Assembly (NCBI GenBank): GCA_009774655.1
Contig: VSOD01000179.1
Location: 1-8,313, forward strand
Direction of reading: 5' to 3'
Length of the DNA: 8,313 nucleotides
DNA from: Lachnospiraceae bacterium
Lineage (GTDB): Bacteria; Bacillota_A; Clostridia; Lachnospirales; Lachnospiraceae
Of this stretch, positions 1-6,228 are shown piece after piece; the stretch's first letter is position 1, and each line of letters begins with the position of its first letter. The position numbers and the translations under genes were made by a program. A model generated the notes under the pieces. It did no database searches. It was not told the origin of the DNA and saw nothing but the letters and a program-made list of their open reading frames with translations.

Positions 1-159
1 ACATAATATAGGGTTAATTAAGAATTTGTAACATGAAATAAATATCACTTGTAAAAAGAATACCAGATGCTAAAATAACAATATAGCCTATATTAGAATT
101 TAAAGATATTTTGTATCTTTAAGAATTTAAAAGATAGCACCATACTGGAACACATTACA
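1..159. other. AT-rich non-coding stretch with small inverted and direct repeats
   Basis: No plausible gene is seen here. It follows the stop codon of the 112-aa gene. It holds a perfect 7-bp inverted repeat around one base (AATATAG-C-CTATATT, 80-94). It also holds an AT-rich hairpin (arms 101-108 and 114-121, loop TTTTG). A near-perfect direct repeat, AGAATTTAAAGATA at 95-108 and AGAATTTAAAAGATA at 122-136, overlaps the hairpin. On the minus strand the hairpin has no convincing U-tract, so it is a weak terminator candidate for the upstream unit at best. Confidence 0.5.
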
Positions 160-498
160 TCACATCTCCTCAAGATAGCACTCATCCTGACAGGATCTTC
201 CTTCATTCTTGATCAAAAGTGCATATTCATCATAAACCTGCATATTATTTTCCCGCAGGATCTGTCCGATATTCTGCCTGCTGCTTGGAACTACCCGTTC
301 TCTGATCCACCGGATACTCCATTCCGGGCCGATATGCCGAATACCCCGTCTTACGAAAAGTGACATCATAAAAGGCGCTTCCTGTTCGGTTACATCTTCC
401 GGAATGTCAATGGTAAATTCTTTTTTATCTTCATCGTATATCAGAATTGATAAGATTTTATTTCCATAACGCGCTTCCTTCACTGCGTATTTCTTCAT
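160..498 (-). CDS. Small conserved-looking protein with SRQNIG motif, partner of HipA-like gene (function unknown)
   Basis: This 112-aa soluble protein has no signal peptide or membrane segment. It has three visible parts: a basic, beta-prone start (residues 1-31), a middle with paired tryptophans (W60 and W64) followed by IRERVVPSSRQNIGQIL (65-81), and an acidic end with YDEYALLIKNEGRSCQD (89-105). The ATG start is supported by AGAGGTGG seven bases upstream. The gene begins inside the 3' end of the HipA-like gene (41-bp overlap, different frame), which suggests translational coupling. I recognise the pattern as a small protein found beside HipA-like genes in Clostridia, but not a named family. 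The SRQNIG...YDE..LL stretch faintly resembles the N-terminal subdomain of HipA, which exists as the separate antitoxin HipS in HipBST systems; that comparison is inference. The coding call is firm; the role is not. Confidence 0.8.
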   Translation of the reverse strand: MKKYAVKEARYGNKILSILIYDEDKKEFTIDIPEDVTEQEAPFMMSLFVRRGIRHIGPEWSIRWIRERVVPSSRQNIGQILRENNMQVYDEYALLIKNEGRSCQDECYLEEM

Positions 499-958
499 AT
501 CTGCACCACCTCTTCCATATCATCTCCCAGATTTTCGTTAAATGGTTTTGCGTCAATATCTCATTCAGTCCATTTAAGATATATTCCTTATCCCTTTCCA
601 AAAGATCTGCAATTTTCAGATCAAATCCCACTTTCTGTTCGTCTGGCCTGCGAAAATTATCCGAAGCACATATCCATGTTTCTATTCTCTTATTTCTTAT
701 ACAGATTTCTGCATGAATCAGTCGATACTGTAAATGAGGAATCTTCAAAAGATCCATGACCCTGCTTACAACAAGTTCATTAATACACTCATGGCCAAAA
801 ACACCTTGATAACTATCATAATTCGATAACTTATAATAAACTCTTCCGTGCTCAGTCTCTTCATAAGCCTTTAGAAAGCATCCCGGCGTTCCCGGCGACA
901 ATTTCTGTTCGGTCCAGTCCAAAAATGTCATATCCTTCAATTCTTTTACCAAATCCAT
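458..958 (-). CDS. HipA-like kinase derivative: N-lobe plus C-terminal helix, catalytic core missing
   Basis: This 166-aa protein starts at an ATG with AGAGGA nine bases upstream. Residues 21-113 look like the N-lobe of a small HipA-like Ser/Thr kinase: SPGTPGCFLK (21-30), YYKLSNYDS (41-49) with K43 as the likely ATP-binding lysine, GHECINELVVSRVMDLL (55-71), then a beta-rich YRLIHAEI...ETW segment (78-95). Residues 118-155 (LLERDKEYILNGLNEIL...KIWEMIWKRWCRYE) look like the C-terminal helical end of the same family. The part expected between them is absent: there is no NxDRH-type catalytic loop and no metal-binding aspartate motif. Full relatives are roughly twice as long. An in-frame internal deletion near nt 600-622 explains this best. 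It lies 19 bp after the AAA/PD-(D/E)XK gene and overlaps the next gene by 41 bp. A kinase-dead derivative, a decaying gene or a genuinely short protein are all possible. Family assignment is from memory of motifs. Confidence 0.7.
   Translation of the reverse strand: MDLVKELKDMTFLDWTEQKLSPGTPGCFLKAYEETEHGRVYYKLSNYDSYQGVFGHECINELVVSRVMDLLKIPHLQYRLIHAEICIRNKRIETWICASDNFRRPDEQKVGFDLKIADLLERDKEYILNGLNEILTQNHLTKIWEMIWKRWCRYEEIRSEGSALWK
604..622. repeat. Short inverted repeat at the presumed deletion junction
   Basis: GATCTG (604-609) and CAGATC (617-622) form a perfect 6-bp inverted repeat around a 7-base AT-rich spacer. It lies inside the HipA-like gene, over codons 113-119, exactly where the N-lobe-like part meets the C-terminal-helix-like part. 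It may be a scar, or may have helped form the deletion. It may also be chance at this length. Confidence 0.4.
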
Positions 959-977
959 CTTATTATGTCCTCTTTTT

Positions 978-2720
978 CTAAATGCTCCTGGCTTCTCCTT
1001 CTTTCGTGCTCTTAATCAGTACCCTTTTCCCTTCAAAGGCAAACCCATAATGCCGGATCTTCTCCTTCGCAATCCCTCTGTCGATCAAGACCGCGTCGTA
1101 ATTTTTCTCCCCGATCTGCTGCAGCGCACTTATCACTGTGTCCTCCAGTGTAGCATCTGCCGAAGGGTTTTTCACTTTAAACTCAAACAGGTAGGCATCC
1201 CCTTTGCCGTCTCTGGGTTCCATCATCACGTCATATCTCCCGAATCCGCTTTCCCGATTGGATGTGATCCTGTAATTCAGCCCGGCATCCGCGATCAGGC
1301 CCAACACAAACCCATGGTAAAACCTCTCCGGCTCTGTCTGCCCGGAAGGATGTCTGCCCGTATCAAAAGTACTGAATACAGCCTCTGTCATTTTGTTCAT
1401 ATACAGATTCATATATTCCAGATCATTTGCCAAAAGCGCCTTCACAAAATCATTATAGCGTGCTGAGGACTTCTGAAACCAGTTCCGGACCATTCGGCCG
1501 AATTCCTTTCTGACTTCAAGGTTTGTCAGAGAGAGTGTATACTTCGTTTCTTCTTCATCTCCGGCATGTGCAACACTCTCAACCTTCAAATAACCGGACG
1601 CAAGCAGCAGACTCCAGATGGCAGCGCCGTTCTCTTCCGGTTGATTAAACACAACCTCTTCATCAATGGCCGTGTCAATACTTTTTCCCGCCAGAAGATC
1701 CTCCATTGCTATTTTTACATCTGGTTCAGCCTCCCGGATAAATCTGCTCACCAGGCTGTTTGAACTGGTATTAGCCCAGTAAGTATCAAATCGCCCGCTG
1801 TCCAGGTACTTCGTAATAGACCAGGGATTGTAGATATCTTTGCTGCTTCCGAAACGAAATCCGTCATACCAGTGCCTCACTCTGTCCAGCGTGTTCTCCA
1901 AACCGAATTGTTCCAGTGCTGTCTTCACTTCCCTTTCTGTAAATCCAAACATGGTGCTGTATTTTTCCGTTGTGGTTGTGATCACCTCAAGATTGTTCAG
2001 GTCTGAGAAAATCGACTCCTTGCCCACTCTCGTGATCCCGGTCATCACCGCGCGGTCAAGAAACGGATTCGTCTTAAAAGAGGCATTGAACAGGCTGCGC
2101 ACAAGAGAGGTCAATTCTTCCCAATATCCTGCCGCATACGCTTCCTGCAGCGGCGTATCGTATTCATCCAGAAAGATCAAAACCTTCTTGTCATAGCAAC
2201 GCGCCAAATACATGGACAGGGTGTTGAGCGCTCCGGCTACAAACTGTTCGTCTATCTCTTTCTCCGGAGACGGATTGCTGTCAAAGTTCCGCAACGCATC
2301 ATAATTTTTCTCTTCCTCTGCATTCAGAACGCCGCTCTCTTTTAAATACCTGTGTGCATCATATGCATTAGCAAGCGCTTTCACAATACCGTTCCTCGCG
2401 CCGCGGAAATTATTCGCTTTCACGCCCGCCAGGCTGAGAAAGATTACCGGGTAAGATCCCTGCAGTGCACGGTATTTCTCATCCTCCCATATAGAAAGCC
2501 CTTCAAAAAGACTGCCGCCGCCGGCATATTTCACAGAGAAAAAGCTCTCCAGCATGCTCATATTCAGAGTCTTCCCGAACCTGCGCGGACGCGTAATGAG
2601 AGTCACCTCGTCATTTTCCTCCCACCACTCTTTGATAAAATCTGTCTTATCAATATAGAACGATCCGGCCCTGCGGATCTTCTCAAAATTCTGACTGCCG
2701 ATAGCAATGTTTTTCACCAT
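978..2720 (-). CDS. AAA-ATPase-like / PD-(D/E)XK nuclease-domain protein (DUF1703-type)
   Basis: This 580-aa cytoplasmic protein belongs to the widespread, poorly characterised family that joins an AAA-ATPase-like domain to a PDDEXK_9-type domain. The family hallmark LITRPRRFGKTLNMSML (41-57) is the modified Walker A, with K50 and T51. VLIFLDEYDTP (180-190) is Walker B, with D185 and E186. TGITRVGKESIFSDLNNL (227-244) is the sensor-like region, and YNPWSI (297-302) is another family signature. The C-terminal nuclease-like fold shows ERFYHGFVLGLI (465-476), GRYDVMM with D497, EFKVK with E513 and K515, and the ALQQIGEKNYD helix (532-542). Catalytic residues and length (family about 550-580 aa) look intact. 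The ATG is preceded by a weak GGGAGAG about ten bases away. It starts a compact unit with two HipA-related small genes. The role is unknown; defence or selfish-element functions are conjecture. Confidence 0.92.
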   Translation of the reverse strand: MVKNIAIGSQNFEKIRRAGSFYIDKTDFIKEWWEENDEVTLITRPRRFGKTLNMSMLESFFSVKYAGGGSLFEGLSIWEDEKYRALQGSYPVIFLSLAGVKANNFRGARNGIVKALANAYDAHRYLKESGVLNAEEEKNYDALRNFDSNPSPEKEIDEQFVAGALNTLSMYLARCYDKKVLIFLDEYDTPLQEAYAAGYWEELTSLVRSLFNASFKTNPFLDRAVMTGITRVGKESIFSDLNNLEVITTTTEKYSTMFGFTEREVKTALEQFGLENTLDRVRHWYDGFRFGSSKDIYNPWSITKYLDSGRFDTYWANTSSNSLVSRFIREAEPDVKIAMEDLLAGKSIDTAIDEEVVFNQPEENGAAIWSLLLASGYLKVESVAHAGDEEETKYTLSLTNLEVRKEFGRMVRNWFQKSSARYNDFVKALLANDLEYMNLYMNKMTEAVFSTFDTGRHPSGQTEPERFYHGFVLGLIADAGLNYRITSNRESGFGRYDVMMEPRDGKGDAYLFEFKVKNPSADATLEDTVISALQQIGEKNYDAVLIDRGIAKEKIRHYGFAFEGKRVLIKSTKEGEARSI

Positions 2721-2762
2721 TTTGTCAAGCTCTCCCTGTTATCTTCTATCTTCCATACTTAA

Positions 2763-2812
2763 CTTCTGTCACTAGTCTTATATCTCTAGTCTTCTGTCAC
2801 CAGTCTTATATC
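2763..2812. repeat. Two-copy direct repeat, 28-bp period, upstream of the AAA/PD-(D/E)XK gene
   Basis: A 22-bp unit beginning CTTCTGTCAC and ending CTTATATC occurs at 2763-2784 and again at 2791-2812, with 21 of 22 bases identical and start points 28 bp apart. A shorter CTAGTCTT echo (2773-2780 and 2786-2793) lies within the array. It sits 43-92 bases upstream of the ATG at 2720 and downstream of the operon terminator, so it falls in the expected promoter and leader region of the left unit. On the minus strand each copy carries TATAAG, which could act as a -10 element, but I could not find a fitting -35 element. Confidence 0.75.
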
Positions 2813-2887
2813 ACATGTTTTCTACATTCTATTTTCTAATCTTAACATACGCATTTTAAAAACACAAATATACAAACACGCCGTCAT

Positions 2888-2928
2888 AAAAGGGTCCTGC
2901 GTCACGACCTTGACGCAGAACCCTTTTT
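2888..2928 (-). terminator. Strong Rho-independent terminator at the end of the sugar-uptake operon
   Basis: The arms at 2888-2903 and 2912-2927 pair over 16 positions with one C/A mismatch, around an 8-base loop (2904-2911). On the minus strand the GGGTTCTGCGTC/GACGCAGGACCC stem is followed by TTTTA, and on the plus strand by TTTTT, so the element could stop transcription from either side. It lies 65 bases beyond the GH10 stop codon and separates the uptake operon from the AAA/PD-(D/E)XK unit. Confidence 0.9.
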
Positions 2929-2993
2929 GATCATTTTTACAGCGGAACTTTTCCTGAACTTCCTCATTATCTGGTATCCAAACATATCTTACC

Positions 2994-4208
2994 TTAAGAG
3001 CAGTGCACCACAACACATTCCTCCCCCTGACCAAGATGAAATTCTCCGCTTCCGCTCTCTCCTGTCAGTGTATAACTGCCCTTAAACCCGGTAAGGGCCG
3101 CAATTCCGTTCTCATCTGTGTGAAGCTTCTCCGACGTATGCCACTCCTTATGGATCAGCTCCTTCAACATATGGTAGGATGGTTTCTCGCTGTTGTCTGC
3201 CCGCAGCACGCCGCTTGGCGCGCCCAGCCATGCGCCGTCCGTGAAATCCCAGCCGGTGATCGCTTCCACCGAAGGATGGGCAAAAAGGAAGCGGTACATG
3301 TCTTCCATTTCTTCCGCCTGCCGTTTCTCTCCTTCCGGTGTGGTGGGCCACTCAGGAATCTGATAATCGTTCAGATCCACAATGTGGGCCGGCATAATAT
3401 GACCGGACACCAGTGTATTCTCCGTAAAGTGCAGCGGCAGGCCAAACCCGGCAAACCGCTCCACGATCTCTTCCAGCTTCTCCCTGCCCATGTAGCCCTG
3501 ATGCTGATGGGTCTGCAGACCGATCGCGTCGATCGCCACACCGGCCTCCAGACATTCGTCGATCAGCTGTGCATACCTGTCGCTTAAGTTGAAATCATTG
3601 ATCAGAAGCACCGACTGCGGATTGGCCGCTTTCGCCGCGGCGAATACCTCTTTGACGAGATTGAGGCGTCCGTATTCCTTACAGATTCTGGTGACCGCAT
3701 TGTCGTATTTGTCGAACTCCGGCATGATGACCACCTCATTGATCACATCCCACATGTCGATCACTCCGGCAAAAGCCCTGACATCCCTGTCGATCCTCGC
3801 AAGCTGCTTATCCAGGATCGTCTTGTTATCATATTGCAGCAGCCAGTCCGCACACACGGTATGCCAGCACAGAGGATGGCCTTTTACGATTTTTCCATGC
3901 GCTTTCAGATAGGCGGACGCATTCATGCGGCTTTCAAACGCCGGTTCATTTTCCCTTTCCTCATATCTGCCCCAGTAAAAGGACATAGTCCCGTAATTAT
4001 ACAGCTCCAGCCATTTGCCCATGCGCTCCTCATAGAACGCATCTTTCTTTTTCTCATTCGTCAGCGGAATCGCGTCAAAGGCCCCGCATCCAAACAGGAA
4101 CTCATGGTTCTTAAGTTCCGCCTGAAATTCTGTGTTCTTTACTGCATTTCCCTTTTCATCTACCACACGGATCCGTGCGGTTGCTTTTCTGCCTGCGTAT
4201 TGATCCAT
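2994..4208 (-). CDS. Cytoplasmic GH10 endo-1,4-beta-xylanase-family glycoside hydrolase
   Basis: This 404-aa retaining glycoside hydrolase of family GH10 is expected to cut beta-1,4-xylosidic bonds inside xylo-oligosaccharides. After a short beta-rich start (ARIRVVDEKG, then NHEFLFGCGAF at about 35-44) comes the TIM barrel. It shows KGHPLCWHT (109-117), DMWDVINE with the presumed acid/base E158, LLINDFN (201-207), GLQTHQHQGY (230-239), LHFTEN with the presumed nucleophile E263, and GWDFTDGAWLG (319-329). The 105-residue catalytic spacing fits GH10. A 40-residue tail (GFKGSYTLTGESGSGEFHL) looks like a small beta appendage. There is no signal peptide, so it should act on imported oligomers. The ATG at 4208 has AAGGGGG six bases upstream; an upstream TTG at 4232 lies inside a hairpin and is rejected. 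It is the last gene of the transporter operon. Comparable intracellular enzymes are XynA2 of Geobacillus and Paenibacillus. The exact substrate is not proven. Confidence 0.93.
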   Translation of the reverse strand: MDQYAGRKATARIRVVDEKGNAVKNTEFQAELKNHEFLFGCGAFDAIPLTNEKKKDAFYEERMGKWLELYNYGTMSFYWGRYEERENEPAFESRMNASAYLKAHGKIVKGHPLCWHTVCADWLLQYDNKTILDKQLARIDRDVRAFAGVIDMWDVINEVVIMPEFDKYDNAVTRICKEYGRLNLVKEVFAAAKAANPQSVLLINDFNLSDRYAQLIDECLEAGVAIDAIGLQTHQHQGYMGREKLEEIVERFAGFGLPLHFTENTLVSGHIMPAHIVDLNDYQIPEWPTTPEGEKRQAEEMEDMYRFLFAHPSVEAITGWDFTDGAWLGAPSGVLRADNSEKPSYHMLKELIHKEWHTSEKLHTDENGIAALTGFKGSYTLTGESGSGEFHLGQGEECVVVHCS

Positions 4209-4214
4209 GTCAAT

Positions 4215-4221
4215 CCCCCTT
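4215..4221 (-). promoter_or_regulatory. Ribosome binding site fixing the GH10 start
   Basis: AAGGGGG lies six bases before the ATG at 4208. It decides for this start over the in-frame TTG at 4232, which has no ribosome site and sits in the arm of an intercistronic hairpin. Confidence 0.8.
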
Positions 4222-4231
4222 CCATTATGCA

Positions 4232-4261
4232 AACAGGAGGCAGACCGTGCTGCCTCCTGTT
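4232..4261 (-). other. Perfect 12-bp intercistronic hairpin without U-tract (lplA-GH10 gap)
   Basis: The arms AACAGGAGGCAG (4232-4243) and CTGCCTCCTGTT (4250-4261) pair perfectly around a 6-base loop. On the transcribed (minus) strand only TTTGCAT follows, so this is not a classical terminator. It ends 23 bases before the GH10 ATG and ten bases before its ribosome site. Known roles for such structures between a binding-protein gene and its downstream cistron are protection of the upstream mRNA 3' end from exonucleases or partial attenuation. Either would give more binding protein than enzyme. A weaker foldback lies just upstream in the transcript (CGTAAC 4275-4280 with GTTACG 4300-4305). Confidence 0.8.
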
Positions 4262-4328
4262 CCTCTAGATCAGTCGTAACATCAAGCCCCGGCTTTCCCG
4301 TTACGCCTGTATATCCATCCTTCTGCGT

Positions 4329-6128
4329 TTATTTAACCGCTTTTCTTGCCTCGATGACCGGCTGATATTTCTCTGTATCAAACGCTACCAGATCGTCCCA
4401 GCCAAATCCTTCCAGCTGTGAGCACATATCATCCCAGGTTGCCTCAAAAGCAGCCTCGTCTGCTGCAAAGATCGCTTTCCAGGAAGAGTCGCATACGATC
4501 GTCTTACACTGGCTGCGGATCAGGCCGATGTCTGTGGTGTCAATCGCCAGAGACATATTGATGCTGGGTACCGGCTCCATCATGCCGTTGCTCTTCAAAT
4601 ATTCAACTTCGTTCTCTGCACCGAACTTTTCTTTCCACTCTTTGTTCGTCTTCGTGTTGTTCTTCTCAAGATAGGATGCCCACAGATCCGGCACATAACT
4701 CTCACCTGTAACAGGGTTCGTGTCGTAGCTCTGTACGATCCACTGGTTCACCTGGTTGTTACCGTCTGTCCAGTTACCGCCGCCCAGTTCCTCAGGGATC
4801 ATGATCTCTGTCGTAAATCTGTTATAACCGTCTTCTGTCAGCGTATAGGTACCATCGTCGTTTACTGTGTAGATAATGCCCTCGTCACCGGCATGCTGAA
4901 TCGTACATCCTTCCGGAGATGCCAGCCAGTCAAGGAACTCCATGATACGTGCTTTTGTCTCATCATCCACCTGAGAACCGATACCGAATACACGGCCGCT
5001 GCCGTAATAGTAATCGGATGTCTGGAATACTGTCATATCAGCGATCGGCATACCCATATAGTTGGCGCCCTTTTCACCGATCTCAGGAGAGTTGGTAAAG
5101 CCCTGCATCCAGTTGTTCCATACCAGATAAGTCCTCTTCTGCTTCATCTTATCGTTTGCAGAAGTCCAGTCCTGTGTCGCTGAATCCGGATCCAGAATAC
5201 CCATCTGGTTAGCATCAAAGAAGAAATGCAGCATCTTATAGTATGCACCGTTCTTGTCGGTCAGCGGTGTGATAGAATGATCGGAACCGATCAGCACGGA
5301 GCCGTTCACTTCCTGTCCATACCATTTGGTCAGCTGATTGACATTCTCAATAGAAGTGCTGTCCCAGTCTTTCCAAAGGGTCATGCCGTACGCCTTATCG
5401 CCCGCCTCATTGGTGGGATGTGCTTCCTGCATATCTGCCAGCGTCTTGAGCAGGTCATCCAAAGTATTGAAGTCCGGTTTGCCAAGCTCGGTATAGAAAT
5501 CCCACGGAATTCTGGGCATCGAAGAAACCGTCTCCGCCATATAGGCTGTCGGTCCATTGGTGTTCATCTCGGTCGGGATCGCCCAGATGCCGTCTCCGAT
5601 ACTGGCATTAAACTTCTCAATCTGCTCCCAGTATCTCATCAGGTTCGGATAGCTCTTGATCTCTGCACTCATGTCTGCAACAAGTCCTACATCAATACAC
5701 TCCAGCATATCCGCATTGTCCAGCAGGATGATATCTCCCAGATTACCCGCTGCCGTTCTTGTCTGATAGAACGCTTCGCCGTCGCCGGATACCTGAGGCG
5801 CGATAATGTTAAGAACGATGTTGAACTTGTCTTTCAGAATCTTGCCATACCATCCGCTCTGCAGTCCCTGATAATTGGCCGCTACGTCATACACCTCAAG
5901 TGTAAGTTCCTCGTCGTGGGAAACCGCCGGCGCTTCTGTCGCCTCTGCAGAAGCTTCTTCTCCTTCTGCCGCCTCACCGCCATCGTCTGCCGGTGCTTCC
6001 TCCTGCTCCGGCGCAGCTCCGTCTGACGGTTCCGCCGTGTCTGCCGGCTCACTGTTCCCACAACCGCTCAGAATCATGGATGCCGTCAATACTACTGTCA
6101 ATAATGTTGATACAATACGCTTTTTCAT
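4329..6128 (-). CDS. lplA: LplA-type sugar ABC transporter substrate-binding lipoprotein
   Basis: This 599-aa lipoprotein captures the sugar outside the membrane and hands it to the two permeases encoded upstream. The basic start MKKR, a hydrophobic stretch and the lipobox LSGC give lipidation at C23. Residues 25-72 are an unusually long linker rich in A, E, D, G and P, probably a flexible tether. The mature domain starts at about 73 (ELTLEVYDVAANYQG). It shows the bilobed family-1 features expected of large LplA-like proteins, including NLGDIILLDNADML (129-142), DGIWAIPTEMNTNGPTAYMAE (179-199), AYGMTLWKDW (246-255) and YYYGSGRVFGIG (373-384). Many aromatic residues fit an oligosaccharide ligand. 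The size exceeds the usual 500-560 aa mainly because of the linker. AAGGAGG lies six bases before the ATG. The gene is flanked by hairpins on both sides. The substrate is inferred from the adjacent GH10 gene as xylo- or aldouronic oligosaccharide. Confidence 0.93.
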   Translation of the reverse strand: MKKRIVSTLLTVVLTASMILSGCGNSEPADTAEPSDGAAPEQEEAPADDGGEAAEGEEASAEATEAPAVSHDEELTLEVYDVAANYQGLQSGWYGKILKDKFNIVLNIIAPQVSGDGEAFYQTRTAAGNLGDIILLDNADMLECIDVGLVADMSAEIKSYPNLMRYWEQIEKFNASIGDGIWAIPTEMNTNGPTAYMAETVSSMPRIPWDFYTELGKPDFNTLDDLLKTLADMQEAHPTNEAGDKAYGMTLWKDWDSTSIENVNQLTKWYGQEVNGSVLIGSDHSITPLTDKNGAYYKMLHFFFDANQMGILDPDSATQDWTSANDKMKQKRTYLVWNNWMQGFTNSPEIGEKGANYMGMPIADMTVFQTSDYYYGSGRVFGIGSQVDDETKARIMEFLDWLASPEGCTIQHAGDEGIIYTVNDDGTYTLTEDGYNRFTTEIMIPEELGGGNWTDGNNQVNQWIVQSYDTNPVTGESYVPDLWASYLEKNNTKTNKEWKEKFGAENEVEYLKSNGMMEPVPSINMSLAIDTTDIGLIRSQCKTIVCDSSWKAIFAADEAAFEATWDDMCSQLEGFGWDDLVAFDTEKYQPVIEARKAVK

Positions 6129-6173
6129 GAATGACCTCCTTCATTGATTTTGATCTTGAATCTCTATGTATAA

Positions 6174-6191
6174 GCGGAATTCAGTTTCCGC
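6174..6191 (-). other. Small stem-loop in the permease-lplA gap
   Basis: GCGGAA (6174-6179) and TTCCGC (6186-6191) form a 6-bp stem with a 6-base loop in the 100-bp gap between the second permease and the binding-protein gene. No U-tract follows on the minus strand. The gap is longer than the 49 bp between the two permeases. The element could be an mRNA-processing or stability signal for the highly needed binding protein. I see no convincing internal promoter in the gap. Confidence 0.5.
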
Positions 6192-6228
6192 CTAACATCT
6201 TAATTTTACGTTGCCGTCATGCAGACGC

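Noticed and set aside
495..560. A second reading frame at the end of the HipA-like gene gives DAKPFNENLGDDMEEVVQI and ends in an ATGA overlap with the next start, suggesting a frameshift.
   Set aside because: That frame has a stop just upstream, so it is open for only about twenty codons. The continuous frame gives KIWEMIWKRWCRYE, which fits the expected helical end of the family better.
2763..2812. CRISPR-like repeat array.
   Set aside because: There are only two copies, with a 6-base gap instead of a spacer, and no cas genes.
2822..3034. Minus-strand open frame of 70 codons over the GH10 3' end.
   Set aside because: It overlaps the GH10 coding end and runs through the terminator hairpin. 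It has no recognisable protein features.
4209..4232. N-terminal extension of the GH10 protein from a TTG at 4232.
   Set aside because: The TTG is in a hairpin arm and has no ribosome site, while the ATG at 4208 has a strong one.
5226..6026. Long plus-strand open frame (266 codons) opposite the binding-protein gene.
   Set aside because: It lies fully antisense to a well-supported lipoprotein gene, is rich in His, Arg and Cys without recognisable motifs, and has no supporting context.
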